A stretch of 64,000 nucleotides of DNA from contig NZ_VTPZ01000015.1 of assembly GCF_008638305.1 (NCBI RefSeq), forward strand, positions 39,230-103,229, written 5' to 3'. Below the pieces are notes generated by a model. That model was not told the DNA's origin, searched no databases, and saw nothing but the letters and a program-made list of their open reading frames with translations. Both the position numbers and the translations under genes were made by a program. Shown piece by piece: positions 16,744 through 24,385 of the stretch. This DNA is from Pseudomonas profundi (GTDB taxonomy: Bacteria > Pseudomonadota > Gammaproteobacteria > Pseudomonadales > Pseudomonadaceae). The stretch's first letter is position 1, and each line of letters opens with the position of its first letter.

Positions 16744-17267
16744 GCGACCCGAACCGCGAACCTCGCTACTTCCGTGGTCTGGAACAGCCAGCCTTCATGC
16801 GGCTGGAACACGCGGCCTCTCTAAAAGGCCTTTTAAAGCCTTTTAAAGGTAAAGGGGACTTCGAGGCCTGGGCCAGCCAGTGCTTCGCCATGCGCGACGA
16901 GTTGATTGCCCTGGCGCAGCGACAGGTGCTGCCACAGGCGTGCGGGCATCCCTTCCACCTGCTTCCCGTCGAGCTGGCCCAGCAGATAACTGGCGCGGGA
17001 ACGACGTTCCTTCGCTGGCGCAAGCACGACCGCTCGGCCATGGGCGTGGCGCTGTGGCAGGAACTGGTGGCGAGCACCAGCACGCCGGTCAACCTGCTGG
17101 CCGACCTGCACGCGATCGAGTTACAGCGCATCACGTTGAACATGCAGATCAGCCTGCTGCACACCTTGGGCAGGCAGGCGCAGGAATGCGCCAGCAAAGC
17201 GGCCGAAGCGGACAACGCATACCTGCGCCGGCTCAAGTCCACCCCAACCGCAATGCGCGATCGGTGA
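16740..17267 (+). CDS. DUF3158 family ICE protein
   Basis: A 175-aa protein consistent with DUF3158, which accompanies TIGR03761 and SSB in these ICEs. It overlaps the upstream gene by ATGA. The middle part (HPFHLLPVELAQQITGAGTTFLRWRKHDRSAMGVALW, residues 77-113) looks like the conserved core. The 5' coding region contains the tandem 10-mer CCTTTTAAAG (16829-16848), AT-rich within a GC-rich gene. Function unknown. Confidence 0.7.
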   Translation: MSDPNREPRYFRGLEQPAFMRLEHAASLKGLLKPFKGKGDFEAWASQCFAMRDELIALAQRQVLPQACGHPFHLLPVELAQQITGAGTTFLRWRKHDRSAMGVALWQELVASTSTPVNLLADLHAIELQRITLNMQISLLHTLGRQAQECASKAAEADNAYLRRLKSTPTAMRDR

Positions 17268-17340
17268 TTGCGCCAGACATCCCAGCACGCACCCGGCGCC
17301 GATGAGGCACGGGTATTTCAACCACCACGGAGATCACATC

Positions 17341-17781
17341 ATGAGCACGCATTTTTCTGGCGAAGGCAATATCGGCTCGCCACCGGAGTACCGCGAATTC
17401 CCCAATGGCAACGACGAGCCCAACCGCCTGCTGCGCCTGAACGTCTATTTCGACAACCCCGTTCCCAAGAAGGATGGCACCTTTGAGGACCGTGGCGGCT
17501 TCTGGGCGCCGGTGGAAATCTGGCACCGCGACGCCGAGCACTGGCAGCGCCTCTACCAGAAGGGTATGCGGGTGCTGGTCATCGGCCGCATGGAGCGCGA
17601 GCCCTGGACGGACAACGAAGATCAGCCACGCGAGACCTGGCAAGTCAATGCGCGCAGCGTAGGCATCTTGCCGTACCGCATCGAGTCTGTGGTCCTCAGC
17701 CCGAAGCCACAGGAGGCAGAACCGAAGCCGCAGGCCGACCAGGAATCGACCGCGCCGAAAGAGACGAAGCGCCGGAAGTGA
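17341..17781 (+). CDS. ssb: single-stranded DNA-binding protein of the ICE
   Basis: A 146-aa OB-fold protein. Conserved SSB features are present (GEGNIGSPPEYREF at the start, FWAPVEIWHRDAEHWQRLYQKGMRVLVIGRMEREPW in the core), with a charged, Glu/Pro-rich tail that lacks the usual DDIPF tip of chromosomal SSB. It is expected to coat transferred or replicating single-stranded ICE DNA. The start at the ATG at 17341 is supported by CGGAGA and by the conserved N-terminus. In ICEclc ssb is a late gene expressed in transfer-competent cells. Confidence 0.9.
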   Translation: MSTHFSGEGNIGSPPEYREFPNGNDEPNRLLRLNVYFDNPVPKKDGTFEDRGGFWAPVEIWHRDAEHWQRLYQKGMRVLVIGRMEREPWTDNEDQPRETWQVNARSVGILPYRIESVVLSPKPQEAEPKPQADQESTAPKETKRRK

Positions 17782-17832
17782 CCCGGCATGGAGGGCGGCT
17801 GCCGCAGCGCTTCGCCGCCCTCCATGCGCCGC

Positions 17833-17855
17833 GAGCTATCCCCAGGGGATAGCTC
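17833..17855. repeat. palindrome copy 3, perfect 23-mer
   Basis: Same palindrome as at 15824 with central A, so its orientation is inverted relative to copies 1 and 2. It lies 52 nt after ssb and 206 nt before topB, in a 279-nt gap without a gene. Confidence 0.85.
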
Positions 17856-17980
17856 CATCAACGTCCACCGACTTCCACGCGTTCCCGCGAATCGCCGCTC
17901 CCGAACCGCATACCTCCGGCCACTCGCCATTACCGCACAAGCCCTTCCATCCCGTGAAAGCGGTCGCCGCCGCGTGCCGC

Positions 17981-17987
17981 TTGTTTG
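17981..17987 (+). promoter_or_regulatory. TTGTTTG motif upstream of topB
   Basis: TTGTTTG followed by CTGCTGCCCC lies 74 nt before topB. The same core and a similar GC-rich right flank recur before three operons of the secretion module, suggesting a shared promoter or activator element. It is inferred from recurrence only. Confidence 0.4.
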
Positions 17988-18060
17988 CTGCTGCCCCCGG
18001 TGGTGCTCGGCATCCTCGATCCCAGCAACTCCATGAACCATGGGAATCGGATGAACGGAT

Positions 18061-20082
18061 ATGCGGCTGTTCTTGTGCGAGAAGCCCTCCCAGGGCAAAG
18101 ACATTGGCCGGATTCTCGGCGCCACACAGCGCGGTGAAGGCTGTCTCAACGGTTCCGGCGTCACCGTCACCTGGTGCATCGGCCATCTCGTAGAAGCCGC
18201 TACGCCCGAAGCCTACGACGAGCAGTTGAAGCGCTGGTCCATCGAGCAGTTGCCCATCATTCCCCAGCATTGGCGGGTCGAGGTCAAACCGAAGACCGCC
18301 ACGCAATTCAAGGTCGTCAAGGCGCTTCTGGCGAAGGCGACCCAGCTTGTCATCGCCACCGATGCCGACCGCGAAGGCGAGTTGATCGCCCGCGAGATCA
18401 TCGAACTGTGCGGCTACCGCGGCCCCATCGAGCGGCTGTGGTTGTCGGCACTCAACGATGCGTCCATCCGCGCCGCCCTCGGCAAGCTACGGCCCTCAGC
18501 CGAGACGCTGCCGATGTACCACTCGGCGCTGGCGCGATCCCGTGCGGATTGGCTGGTGGGCATGAACCTCAGTAGGTTGTTCACGGTGCTGGGGCGGCAG
18601 GCCGGCTACGACGGCGTGCTGTCGGTCGGCCGCGTCCAGACCCCGACGCTCAAGCTCGTCGTGGACCGCGACCGCGAGATCGCAGCCTTCGTGTCCGTGC
18701 CGTACTGGGCCATCGTCGTGTCCCTGTCCGCAGGTGTCCAGGCTTTCACCGCGCACTGGGTTCCACCCAATGCCTGCACCGACGACGCAGGCCGCTGCCT
18801 GCAGCAGCCGGTCGCACAGCAGGCCATGCAGCAGATCCGCGCTGCGGGCAGCGCCCACGTAGTGTCGGTTGAGACCGAGCGCGTGCGCGAAGGCCCGCCG
18901 CTGCCGTTCGACCTGGGCACCTTGCAGGAGGTGTGTTCAAAGCAGCTCGGGCTGGACGTGCAGGAAACCTTGGAGATCGCCCAGGCCCTGTACGAGACGC
19001 ACAAGGCCACGACATACCCCCGCTCGGATTCCGGCTACCTGCCCGAGAGCATGTTTGCCGAAGTGACCACCGTTCTCGACAGCCTGCTTAAGACCGATCC
19101 CTCGCTGCGCTCGATCATAGGCCAGCTCGACCGTTTGCAGCGCTCGCGCGCCTGGAACGATGGCAAGGTCACGGCCCACCACGGCATCATCCCGACGCTC
19201 GAACCGGCGAACCTCTCCGCCATGAGCGAGAAGGAACTGGCCGTGTACAGGCTCATCCGGGCGCATTACCTAGCGCAGTTCCTCCCTCACCACGAGTTCG
19301 ACCATACTGTGGCCAAGCTTTCGTGCGGTGGGCAGAACCTTGCGGCCACGGGCAAGCAGGTTGTCACGCCGGGCTGGCGCCAGGTGCTGGCCGAGCCGCA
19401 GTCCGAGGACGGCGATGGCGACGGCGACACCGCGGCCCGCGCCCAGGTGCTACCGGCGCTGCACGAAGGTCTGGCATGTCAGGTGGCCGATATCGATCTG
19501 AAGGCACTCAAGACGCTGCCGCCCAAACCGTACACGCAAGGCGAGTTGGTCAAGTCTATGAAAGGCGTCGCCAAGCTGGTGTCCGATCCCCGCCTGAAGC
19601 AGAAGCTCAAGGATACGGTCGGCATCGGCACCGAAGCGACCCGGGCCAACATCATCGGCGGCCTGATCGCCCGCGGCTACCTCGTAAAGAAAGGGCGCGC
19701 CATCCGCGCCTCGGATGCGGCTTTCACCTTGATCGATGCCGTGCCTGCGGCGATTGCCGACCCCGGCACCACCGCCGTCTGGGAACAAGCGCTCGACATG
19801 ATCGAAGCCGGCCAGCTCACGCTGGATGTGTTCATCGGCAAGCAGGCCGCATGGATTTCGCAGTTGATCGCGCAGTACGGCAACGCGTCCCTGTCTATCA
19901 AGGCTCCCCAAGGGCCGACATGCCCGCAGTGCGGCGCACCCACGCGCCAGCGCAGCAGCAAGAGCGGCCCGTTTTGGTCGTGCAGTCGCTACCCGGACTG
20001 CAAAGGCACGCTGCCGGTCGAATCCGGCAGCTCCAAGCGCGCCGCCTCGCGCCCGCGCCGTAGCGGCCGCAAAGGCTCCTGA
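18061..20082 (+). CDS. topB: DNA topoisomerase III
   Basis: A 673-aa type IA topoisomerase. The Toprim domain is at residues 1-150 with MRLFLCEKPSQGKDIGRILG and ATDADREGELIAREI (metal-binding acidic triad), followed by SVGRVQTPTLKLVVDRDREI. The active-site tyrosine lies in TTYPRSDSGYLPES near residue 320. A single C-terminal zinc ribbon (CPQCGAPTRQ ... CSRYPDC) and a basic tail end the protein. In ICEs it resolves or decatenates replicating or transferring DNA together with the ICE SSB. Confidence 0.95.
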   Translation: MRLFLCEKPSQGKDIGRILGATQRGEGCLNGSGVTVTWCIGHLVEAATPEAYDEQLKRWSIEQLPIIPQHWRVEVKPKTATQFKVVKALLAKATQLVIATDADREGELIAREIIELCGYRGPIERLWLSALNDASIRAALGKLRPSAETLPMYHSALARSRADWLVGMNLSRLFTVLGRQAGYDGVLSVGRVQTPTLKLVVDRDREIAAFVSVPYWAIVVSLSAGVQAFTAHWVPPNACTDDAGRCLQQPVAQQAMQQIRAAGSAHVVSVETERVREGPPLPFDLGTLQEVCSKQLGLDVQETLEIAQALYETHKATTYPRSDSGYLPESMFAEVTTVLDSLLKTDPSLRSIIGQLDRLQRSRAWNDGKVTAHHGIIPTLEPANLSAMSEKELAVYRLIRAHYLAQFLPHHEFDHTVAKLSCGGQNLAATGKQVVTPGWRQVLAEPQSEDGDGDGDTAARAQVLPALHEGLACQVADIDLKALKTLPPKPYTQGELVKSMKGVAKLVSDPRLKQKLKDTVGIGTEATRANIIGGLIARGYLVKKGRAIRASDAAFTLIDAVPAAIADPGTTAVWEQALDMIEAGQLTLDVFIGKQAAWISQLIAQYGNASLSIKAPQGPTCPQCGAPTRQRSSKSGPFWSCSRYPDCKGTLPVESGSSKRAASRPRRSGRKGS

Positions 20083-20102
20083 CCGATCCCGTTCCCCGTG
20101 AG

Positions 20103-20338
20103 CCGTGCCCGCCTTCGGCGGCGTGGCCCGTGTCCCGCATGCCCTGCGGGACGCCCAGCGCGCAACGCCTTCTTGATTTGTGTGCGCGTCCCGCCCAGCC
20201 GTCCCCGGCCGCGGGACCTGAAGGTAGCTTCTCTGCGAGCCGCACCACGCGCGTTCTGTTGATCTGCGTTTCTTCCGCCCTCTGCGAAGGGTCTCCCGGT
20301 GGCTTGCCAGCGTGCACGAGCCACCGGGAGACCCTTCG
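20103..20338. repeat. cluster of inverted repeats including a perfect 20-bp one
   Basis: Four nested hairpins follow topB: GCCGTGCCCGCC/GCGGCGTGGC-like (20103-20128), GTCCCGCA/TGCGGGAC (20132-20152), GTCCCGC/GCGGGAC (20188-20217), and a perfect 20-bp inverted repeat starting CGAAGGGTCTCCC (20285-20304 with 20319-20338, 14-nt loop). The last is far longer than a terminator needs and lacks a T-tract. Candidate roles are an oriT, a single-strand initiation site or a structured RNA. Confidence 0.7.
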
Positions 20339-20522
20339 TGGTCAGCGGTAATCGGTGCCGGTGCCCGCCGGTGCAAAAACGGGCTCCCTTTGTGCGCGGA
20401 TGTGCGCCAGACGATGCCGGCCCCAGCCACGACATGGGCCGGGTGTGATTGCTGAGAGCAGACGGTTCTAGCGACGACCGGGCCTGCCAATCAGCCCACG
20501 GGTGGCTCCTCTTTCCTCCCGA

Positions 20523-20555
20523 GCCGAAGGCCGCAGGGCCTTCGGCGCCTTTTTC
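20523..20555 (+). terminator. strong intrinsic terminator downstream of topB
   Basis: A 10-bp perfect stem GCCGAAGGCC/GGCCTTCGGC with a 4-nt loop, followed by GCCTTTTTCC. It ends transcription coming through the 20.1-20.5 kb hairpin region. Confidence 0.85.
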
Positions 20556-20614
20556 CTGCCCATCAACGTCCCGGTCCGGCCATTGGCCTGGGCCACACGA
20601 ACAGGAGAGATGAC

Positions 20615-20694
20615 ATGCACCCTCAATATTGCGCGCAACTGCTGTACGGCAGTGTGTGCAGCGGCATCGATCCAGCTTCTCCTACCCGTCCTGA
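20615..20694 (+). pseudogene. truncated 5' end of a cytosine DNA methyltransferase gene
   Basis: A GGAGAGATGAC ribosome-binding region precedes an ATG, and the frame encodes QLLYGSVCSGIDPAS, which resembles the N-terminal motif I of C5-cytosine methyltransferases (YGSVCSGIEAAS). The similarity stops there and a terminator follows at once. The simplest reading is an internal deletion that kept the start and the terminator and removed the rest. Confidence 0.45.
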
Positions 20695-20725
20695 CAGCCC
20701 CGCACTTGCTGCGGGGCTTTCTTTT
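20695..20725 (+). terminator. intrinsic terminator after the methyltransferase remnant
   Basis: A 9-bp perfect stem AGCCCCGCA/TGCGGGGCT with a 5-nt loop followed by TTCTTTTT. Confidence 0.9.
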
Positions 20726-21004
20726 TCCACGTTCGCCAATCGGGGCTGTAGCAGGTGCCGATTTCCGGCTGACGTGGCTCGACTCGCGCACGAAGCTGCC
20801 TGCATGTGTCGCTGATCCGTCAGCACCATGCCAGCAGCCAGGGTTTCCAGGCTGCCGCGGATTCTCTCCGCGCCACCCGCCAGTCCGCCATCGCATCGAG
20901 TCTGCGGACGCGCGTCCTCGTGACGCCGATGCTTTTTCTCAACCGCATGCGGGAGCTGCCATCCCGTGAGGGACAAGGCCCTCGCTTCTCCAAGGAGCCC
21001 ATCC

Positions 21005-21217
21005 ATGTCCCAGCAAGCCTCTTTCGGCCAGTTGGCCTTGATCCATTGCGGCAAGTTCCTGCCGCTCGAAGTCCTGCATAGCGCCGCCGGCCACTACATC
21101 GGCACGCGCGATACCGAAGGTCCCGTTTCGCGGGAATCCAGCGAGTACTTCCGCAGCTATGTCGCGGCTCAACGTGCCCTAGAAAGAGGCGGCTGGTCCC
21201 AGCTCGCCACGCCCTGA
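21005..21217 (+). CDS. small ICE protein of unknown function
   Basis: A 70-aa protein with a well-placed CAAGGAG ribosome-binding site 7 nt upstream. The sequence (FGQLALIHCGKFLPLEVLHSAAGHYIGTRDTEGPVSRESSEYF) has the look of the small conserved ICE proteins annotated as hypothetical; the middle could sense or bind a ligand but shows no catalytic motif. It is followed 21 nt later by another small gene, so the two are probably co-transcribed. Confidence 0.65.
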   Translation: MSQQASFGQLALIHCGKFLPLEVLHSAAGHYIGTRDTEGPVSRESSEYFRSYVAAQRALERGGWSQLATP

Positions 21218-21238
21218 TCCAACTGGAGGAATCACGTC

Positions 21239-21631
21239 ATGAACCAGCTTTTGCCACAGGAAGTCGTCGATCAGATCATGCGGGAAGAGCAGCATTTCGC
21301 CGCCGCGCCCCAAGCCTTCTTCGAGGCCTGGAAGCGCGGTGTCGAGATCGCTGGCCCGCAATGGTTTGGCGACGGCACACGCGAAGGCCTGAACCAGGCC
21401 AAGAGCAAGTGGGATCTGCGTCCCGACATGCTGCGTGCCAACGACGCTCTCGGCGTCCTGAGCAGCGGAGAACGCATGTTCCTGTCCGCCATGTTCAGCT
21501 TCTACAACGCGCGCGAGGGCGGTGCCATGCTCAAACGCTGCCACTTCCAAGGACTGTCGGACTTCGACGGTCTCGATCTGCAACGCCGCAAGGTCATCGC
21601 CGACCTGCTGGTGAACTACAGCGGTTGGTGA
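21239..21631 (+). CDS. conserved hypothetical ICE protein
   Basis: A 130-aa soluble protein with CTGGAGGAATCACGTC before the ATG. Residues 60-110 (DALGVLSSGERMFLSAMFSFYNAREGGAMLKR) form an amphipathic helical segment. There is no recognised domain, signal peptide or membrane helix. It follows the 70-aa gene and ends before a strong hairpin, giving a two-gene unit. Confidence 0.65.
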   Translation: MNQLLPQEVVDQIMREEQHFAAAPQAFFEAWKRGVEIAGPQWFGDGTREGLNQAKSKWDLRPDMLRANDALGVLSSGERMFLSAMFSFYNAREGGAMLKRCHFQGLSDFDGLDLQRRKVIADLLVNYSGW

Positions 21632-21673
21632 GCCGGCTTCCGGAATATCACCACCTTGTCGTTCGCCACCCCA

Positions 21674-21711
21674 TGAGGGACATGCGCCCACCAGGCCATG
21701 TCCCTCAATTT
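21674..21711 (+). terminator. hairpin terminator after the 130-aa gene
   Basis: An 11-bp perfect stem TGAGGGACATG/CATGTCCCTCA with a 12-nt loop, followed by ATTTTCCC. Confidence 0.75.
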
Positions 21712-21777
21712 TCCCTCCGTCAGCCAGCGCGGATTGGCCCAAAGCCATCGATCAGTGCCGCCTGACGCTTTTTCGAC

Positions 21778-21808
21778 TTTCAACCCACCGGGGTCCAGTT
21801 CCCGGTGG
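21778..21808 (+). promoter_or_regulatory. leader element A: TTTCAACCCACC plus hairpin
   Basis: TTTCAACCCACC runs into an 8-bp perfect stem CCACCGGG/CCCGGTGG (21785-21792, 21801-21808). This is the first of a series of similar leaders, each placed before a gene between 21.8 and 30 kb, with the hairpin 20-60 nt before the ribosome-binding site. Confidence 0.55.
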
Positions 21809-21845
21809 CGGGGATTGGCTCCATTATTCAATCTGGAGAAATCCT

Positions 21846-22583
21846 ATGACCCAGAATCCCAACCCCTTTGTACGCGGCTACTGGAATCTGAAAATCGTCC
21901 GAACGCTGTGCATCAGCTACGAAGACGGAAGCCCGCATGTGTGGCGAAACATCCACGCGAGCCAACAGCACCTCTCCGACGAGGAGCTGGTTTCTTCCCC
22001 CTGCATCGTCACCAGCGACTTCGCGGTGGTCAGGAATGGCACTGTGCCTGTCAGTGCCGAACTGATGGCCGAATGCGATGCCATTGAAGGCGTCAGCGGC
22101 GAAGGCGTGGTGGGTGCGGTGGTTTATGCCATCCATGGCGACGACCTGGACGGTCGCCCGGTCCACGTCGGTGATACCTATTCGGCCGAGGCCGCGCGAG
22201 ACGTGGTGCAGCGGTTGGGTTTCGAGACCGGCTATTACAGCCGATGCTGGGAAATCAGCAGCGCGCACATCAGCCAGGAAACCGGCCAGTACCTGGCCAG
22301 CCTAGCGGACCTTGCGACACCGGAGGCCTTTCTGTTCATCGCCTTCCGGGTTCCATACAGCCCAGCGATCGGCGTCAAGCTGATTTCCACGCCCTGGACA
22401 GACAAGAACCTGGAGTATGCCGAGGGCATCAGTGCGGAGCAGCTTCGGCAGGAACACCGGGACAAGGGCATGCCTGACGACCTGGCGAACATTCTTGAAT
22501 TGGCCGGCCAGGCCGATGTGCGCATCCTCATCCTAGACGCTGACGCACCCGCGCTACTGGGCCTGCCACTGGCCGAGATCTAG
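21846..22583 (+). CDS. ICE protein, possibly DUF5983-like C-terminus
   Basis: A 245-aa soluble protein. The N-terminal half (residues 10-130) is hydrophilic with no motif I recognise. The C-terminal half, with FRVPYSPAIGVKLISTPWTDKNL and a final VRILILDADAPALLGLPL, resembles the DUF5983 proteins of ICEs and plasmids, though I am not certain of that family. A CTGGAGAAATCCT ribosome-binding site precedes the ATG. Function unknown. Confidence 0.65.
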   Translation: MTQNPNPFVRGYWNLKIVRTLCISYEDGSPHVWRNIHASQQHLSDEELVSSPCIVTSDFAVVRNGTVPVSAELMAECDAIEGVSGEGVVGAVVYAIHGDDLDGRPVHVGDTYSAEAARDVVQRLGFETGYYSRCWEISSAHISQETGQYLASLADLATPEAFLFIAFRVPYSPAIGVKLISTPWTDKNLEYAEGISAEQLRQEHRDKGMPDDLANILELAGQADVRILILDADAPALLGLPLAEI

Positions 22584-22679
22584 CAGACGCGCGACGCGCA
22601 AGCCTTCCCCTTTATCCCCCACATGCCAGCCCGCCTCCCACCAGGAGCTGGGCCGGTTCAATTCCATAGGAGCAATCTC

Positions 22680-22958
22680 ATGTTCCCCGATCTCATCTCG
22701 CCTACGCCTGACTTCGAGAATCAGCTTGGAGCCTGCGTTAACGCCATGAGCCAGAACGACGCCATCGGCCAGATTCTGGTGTTCGAGCGCATGAGCGGCA
22801 CGCTGCACATGCGCCATATCGACAGCGCCGATCTGATGGACACCGACATTGACGACTACGAAATGGTCGTGTTTGACGGTGGCAATACAACCGGCGACAC
22901 GTGGAAACACGTGTTCTTCCCACGTCAGCGCGAACACTATTTCGTGTACGAAGCCTGA
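22680..22958 (+). CDS. small acidic ICE protein
   Basis: A 92-aa acidic protein with CATAGGAGCAATCTC before the ATG. Asp-rich residues 55-72 (HIDSADLMDTDIDDYEMVVFD) dominate; DNA-mimic antirestriction proteins can be this acidic, but nothing specific supports that role. It is followed by a clear terminator. Confidence 0.6.
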   Translation: MFPDLISPTPDFENQLGACVNAMSQNDAIGQILVFERMSGTLHMRHIDSADLMDTDIDDYEMVVFDGGNTTGDTWKHVFFPRQREHYFVYEA

Positions 22959-22965
22959 CATCTCC

Positions 22966-22988
22966 AGCCCCTTTCGAGGGGCTTTTTC
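22966..22988 (+). terminator. intrinsic terminator
   Basis: AGCCCCT/AGGGGCT stem of 7 bp with a TTCG tetraloop, followed by TTTTC, starting 7 nt after the 92-aa gene. Confidence 0.9.
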
Positions 22989-23078
22989 TTGCGCTGAACC
23001 GGGCTGCGTGGACAAAGGGAAACACCCGGATGCCAATTGATTGCTGCCGCGCGCGCAAGGGCCGCCCATGCTGACCCC

Positions 23079-23213
23079 ATGCCTGCTGACGTTGTCAGCG
23101 ACATGCCAGGCAATCATCGGTCTTCGAGGTTGCGGCGCAGTTTCCACTGCGTGACCGAGCCAGCTCGCACCGCATCCATACGCGAGCGGCCACCAGTCTC
23201 TGGTGGTGGATGC
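23079..23213 (+). repeat. dispersed repeat R1
   Basis: About 135 bp clearly related to 57392-57528. Best-conserved parts are ATGCCTGC-GACGTTGTC-GCGACATGCC at the left end, GCGGCGCAGT in the middle, CCGCATCC, and GGTGGTGGATGC at the right end. Left of centre, CTGACGTTGTCAG is a palindrome. R1 is upstream of the DUF3577 gene and R2 upstream of radC, each about 85-90 nt from the start codon. Confidence 0.75.
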
Positions 23214-23220
23214 TTTCGCC

Positions 23221-23257
23221 TTATCAACCCACCGCGGGGTTACGCACCTTTCCCCGC
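23221..23257 (+). promoter_or_regulatory. leader element B
   Basis: TTATCAACCCACC followed by a GCGGGG/CCCCGC stem (23234-23239, 23252-23257). It lies between R1 and the DUF3577 gene. Confidence 0.5.
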
Positions 23258-23303
23258 ATGCGTGGGCTCGGTGTGTCTCCGCTTTTCCCAATGGAGATTC
23301 ACC

Positions 23304-24233
23304 ATGAACACCACGTCCAACGAGAAATCGTATTTCGACCTCCACACATCGGGCATCGGCTACATCCAGCGTGTCCGTGAAGTGCCCGTCAGGGGCGGCC
23401 GCCGTGCGCAGCCCTTCCTGGCATGCACCATCGCCGCATTGGTCGGCCCCGCCAGGGACCCCAGCTACCGCTACTTCGATGTCAAGGTCTCGGGTGCCGA
23501 GGCCAAGAAGCTCGTTCAGCGCTACATCGGCGTTGACGATTCCAAGCAGCGCCCGCTGGTGCGCTTCCGCCTCGGCGACCTTTGGGGCGATGCGTACATC
23601 CGCGACAAGGGCGAAAACCAGGGCAAGGCCGCCGCGTCCCTCAAGGCGCGACTGCTCAAGGCCGAGCCGATCGAGCGGGCCGAACTGGCTTCAATCGAGC
23701 AGCACGAGCTGATTACCCGTGGCATCGGCTACCTCAACCGTCCGAAGGACGTCACCCCCAAGGATGGCGATCCGTTCCTGTCATGCTCCATCGCCGCATT
23801 GGCCGGACCTGTCGATGAACCGGAATATCGGTACTTCGACACGATCGTCGCCACCCTCGGGGCCGAGCATCTGGTTCGCCGATGCGTGCAGGCCATCGAA
23901 GGGGATCGCAAGGTGCTGATCGCCTTCCGTCTCAACGACATGAAGATCGATCCGTACATCCGTACCAAGGGCGAGCACGCTGGGGCACCGGCCGCAAGCC
24001 TGGAGTCGACGCTGATCCACATCGGTCTGATCAAGATCGATGGCACCCAGGTCTATCCGATGAGCCAGGCGCAAGCCGAGGCGCCAACGGTGGAGGACGC
24101 ACCCGCGCCCGAAGCCGACAACGCCATCGACACTGCCGCCGACGCCGTTTCCGACCTACCCGTCGAGTCCGCCGAGCGCGAGCCCGAGGGTGAAGTCGAG
24201 GAGCAGGAGCCGGCCTTGGTCGCTTCGTTTTGA
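23304..24233 (+). CDS. STY4534-family ICE replication protein (tandem DUF3577)
   Basis: A 309-aa protein of the STY4534/DUF3577 family linked to ICE replication. It contains two copies of the domain: residues 12-126 (TSGIGYIQRVREVP, FLACTIAALVGPARDPSYRYFDVKV, AYIRDKGENQG) and residues 133-247 (TRGIGYLNRPKDVT, FLSCSIAALAGPVDEPEYRYFDTIV, PYIRTKGEHAG), followed by an acidic Ala/Pro/Glu-rich tail. The two copies align without large gaps, so one arose by duplication. ATGGAGA precedes the ATG. A DNA-binding role is plausible but inferred. Confidence 0.85.
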   Translation: MNTTSNEKSYFDLHTSGIGYIQRVREVPVRGGRRAQPFLACTIAALVGPARDPSYRYFDVKVSGAEAKKLVQRYIGVDDSKQRPLVRFRLGDLWGDAYIRDKGENQGKAAASLKARLLKAEPIERAELASIEQHELITRGIGYLNRPKDVTPKDGDPFLSCSIAALAGPVDEPEYRYFDTIVATLGAEHLVRRCVQAIEGDRKVLIAFRLNDMKIDPYIRTKGEHAGAPAASLESTLIHIGLIKIDGTQVYPMSQAQAEAPTVEDAPAPEADNAIDTAADAVSDLPVESAEREPEGEVEEQEPALVASF

Positions 24234-24241
24234 TCCGGCAT

Positions 24242-24320
24242 GGCCCCTCATGGGGCCTTGTCGCTTCTCCTCCCTAGCATCCGCCGCGTCCCCAAGACGC
24301 CAAAGGTGCTTGCGTCTTTT
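24242..24320 (+). terminator. two hairpins after the DUF3577 gene, and leader element C
   Basis: GGCCCC/GGGGCC with a TCAT loop (24242-24257) lies just after the DUF3577 gene. AAGACGC/GCGTCTT with an 11-nt loop (24294-24318) runs into TTTTCATCCCCC, a copy of the recurring leader motif, so terminator and next leader are fused. Confidence 0.7.
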
Positions 24321-24385
24321 CATCCCCCGAGTCCCGCGTGGTCACACGACCGCGCGGTTACCGCATTTCTCAAAGGAGATCAGCC

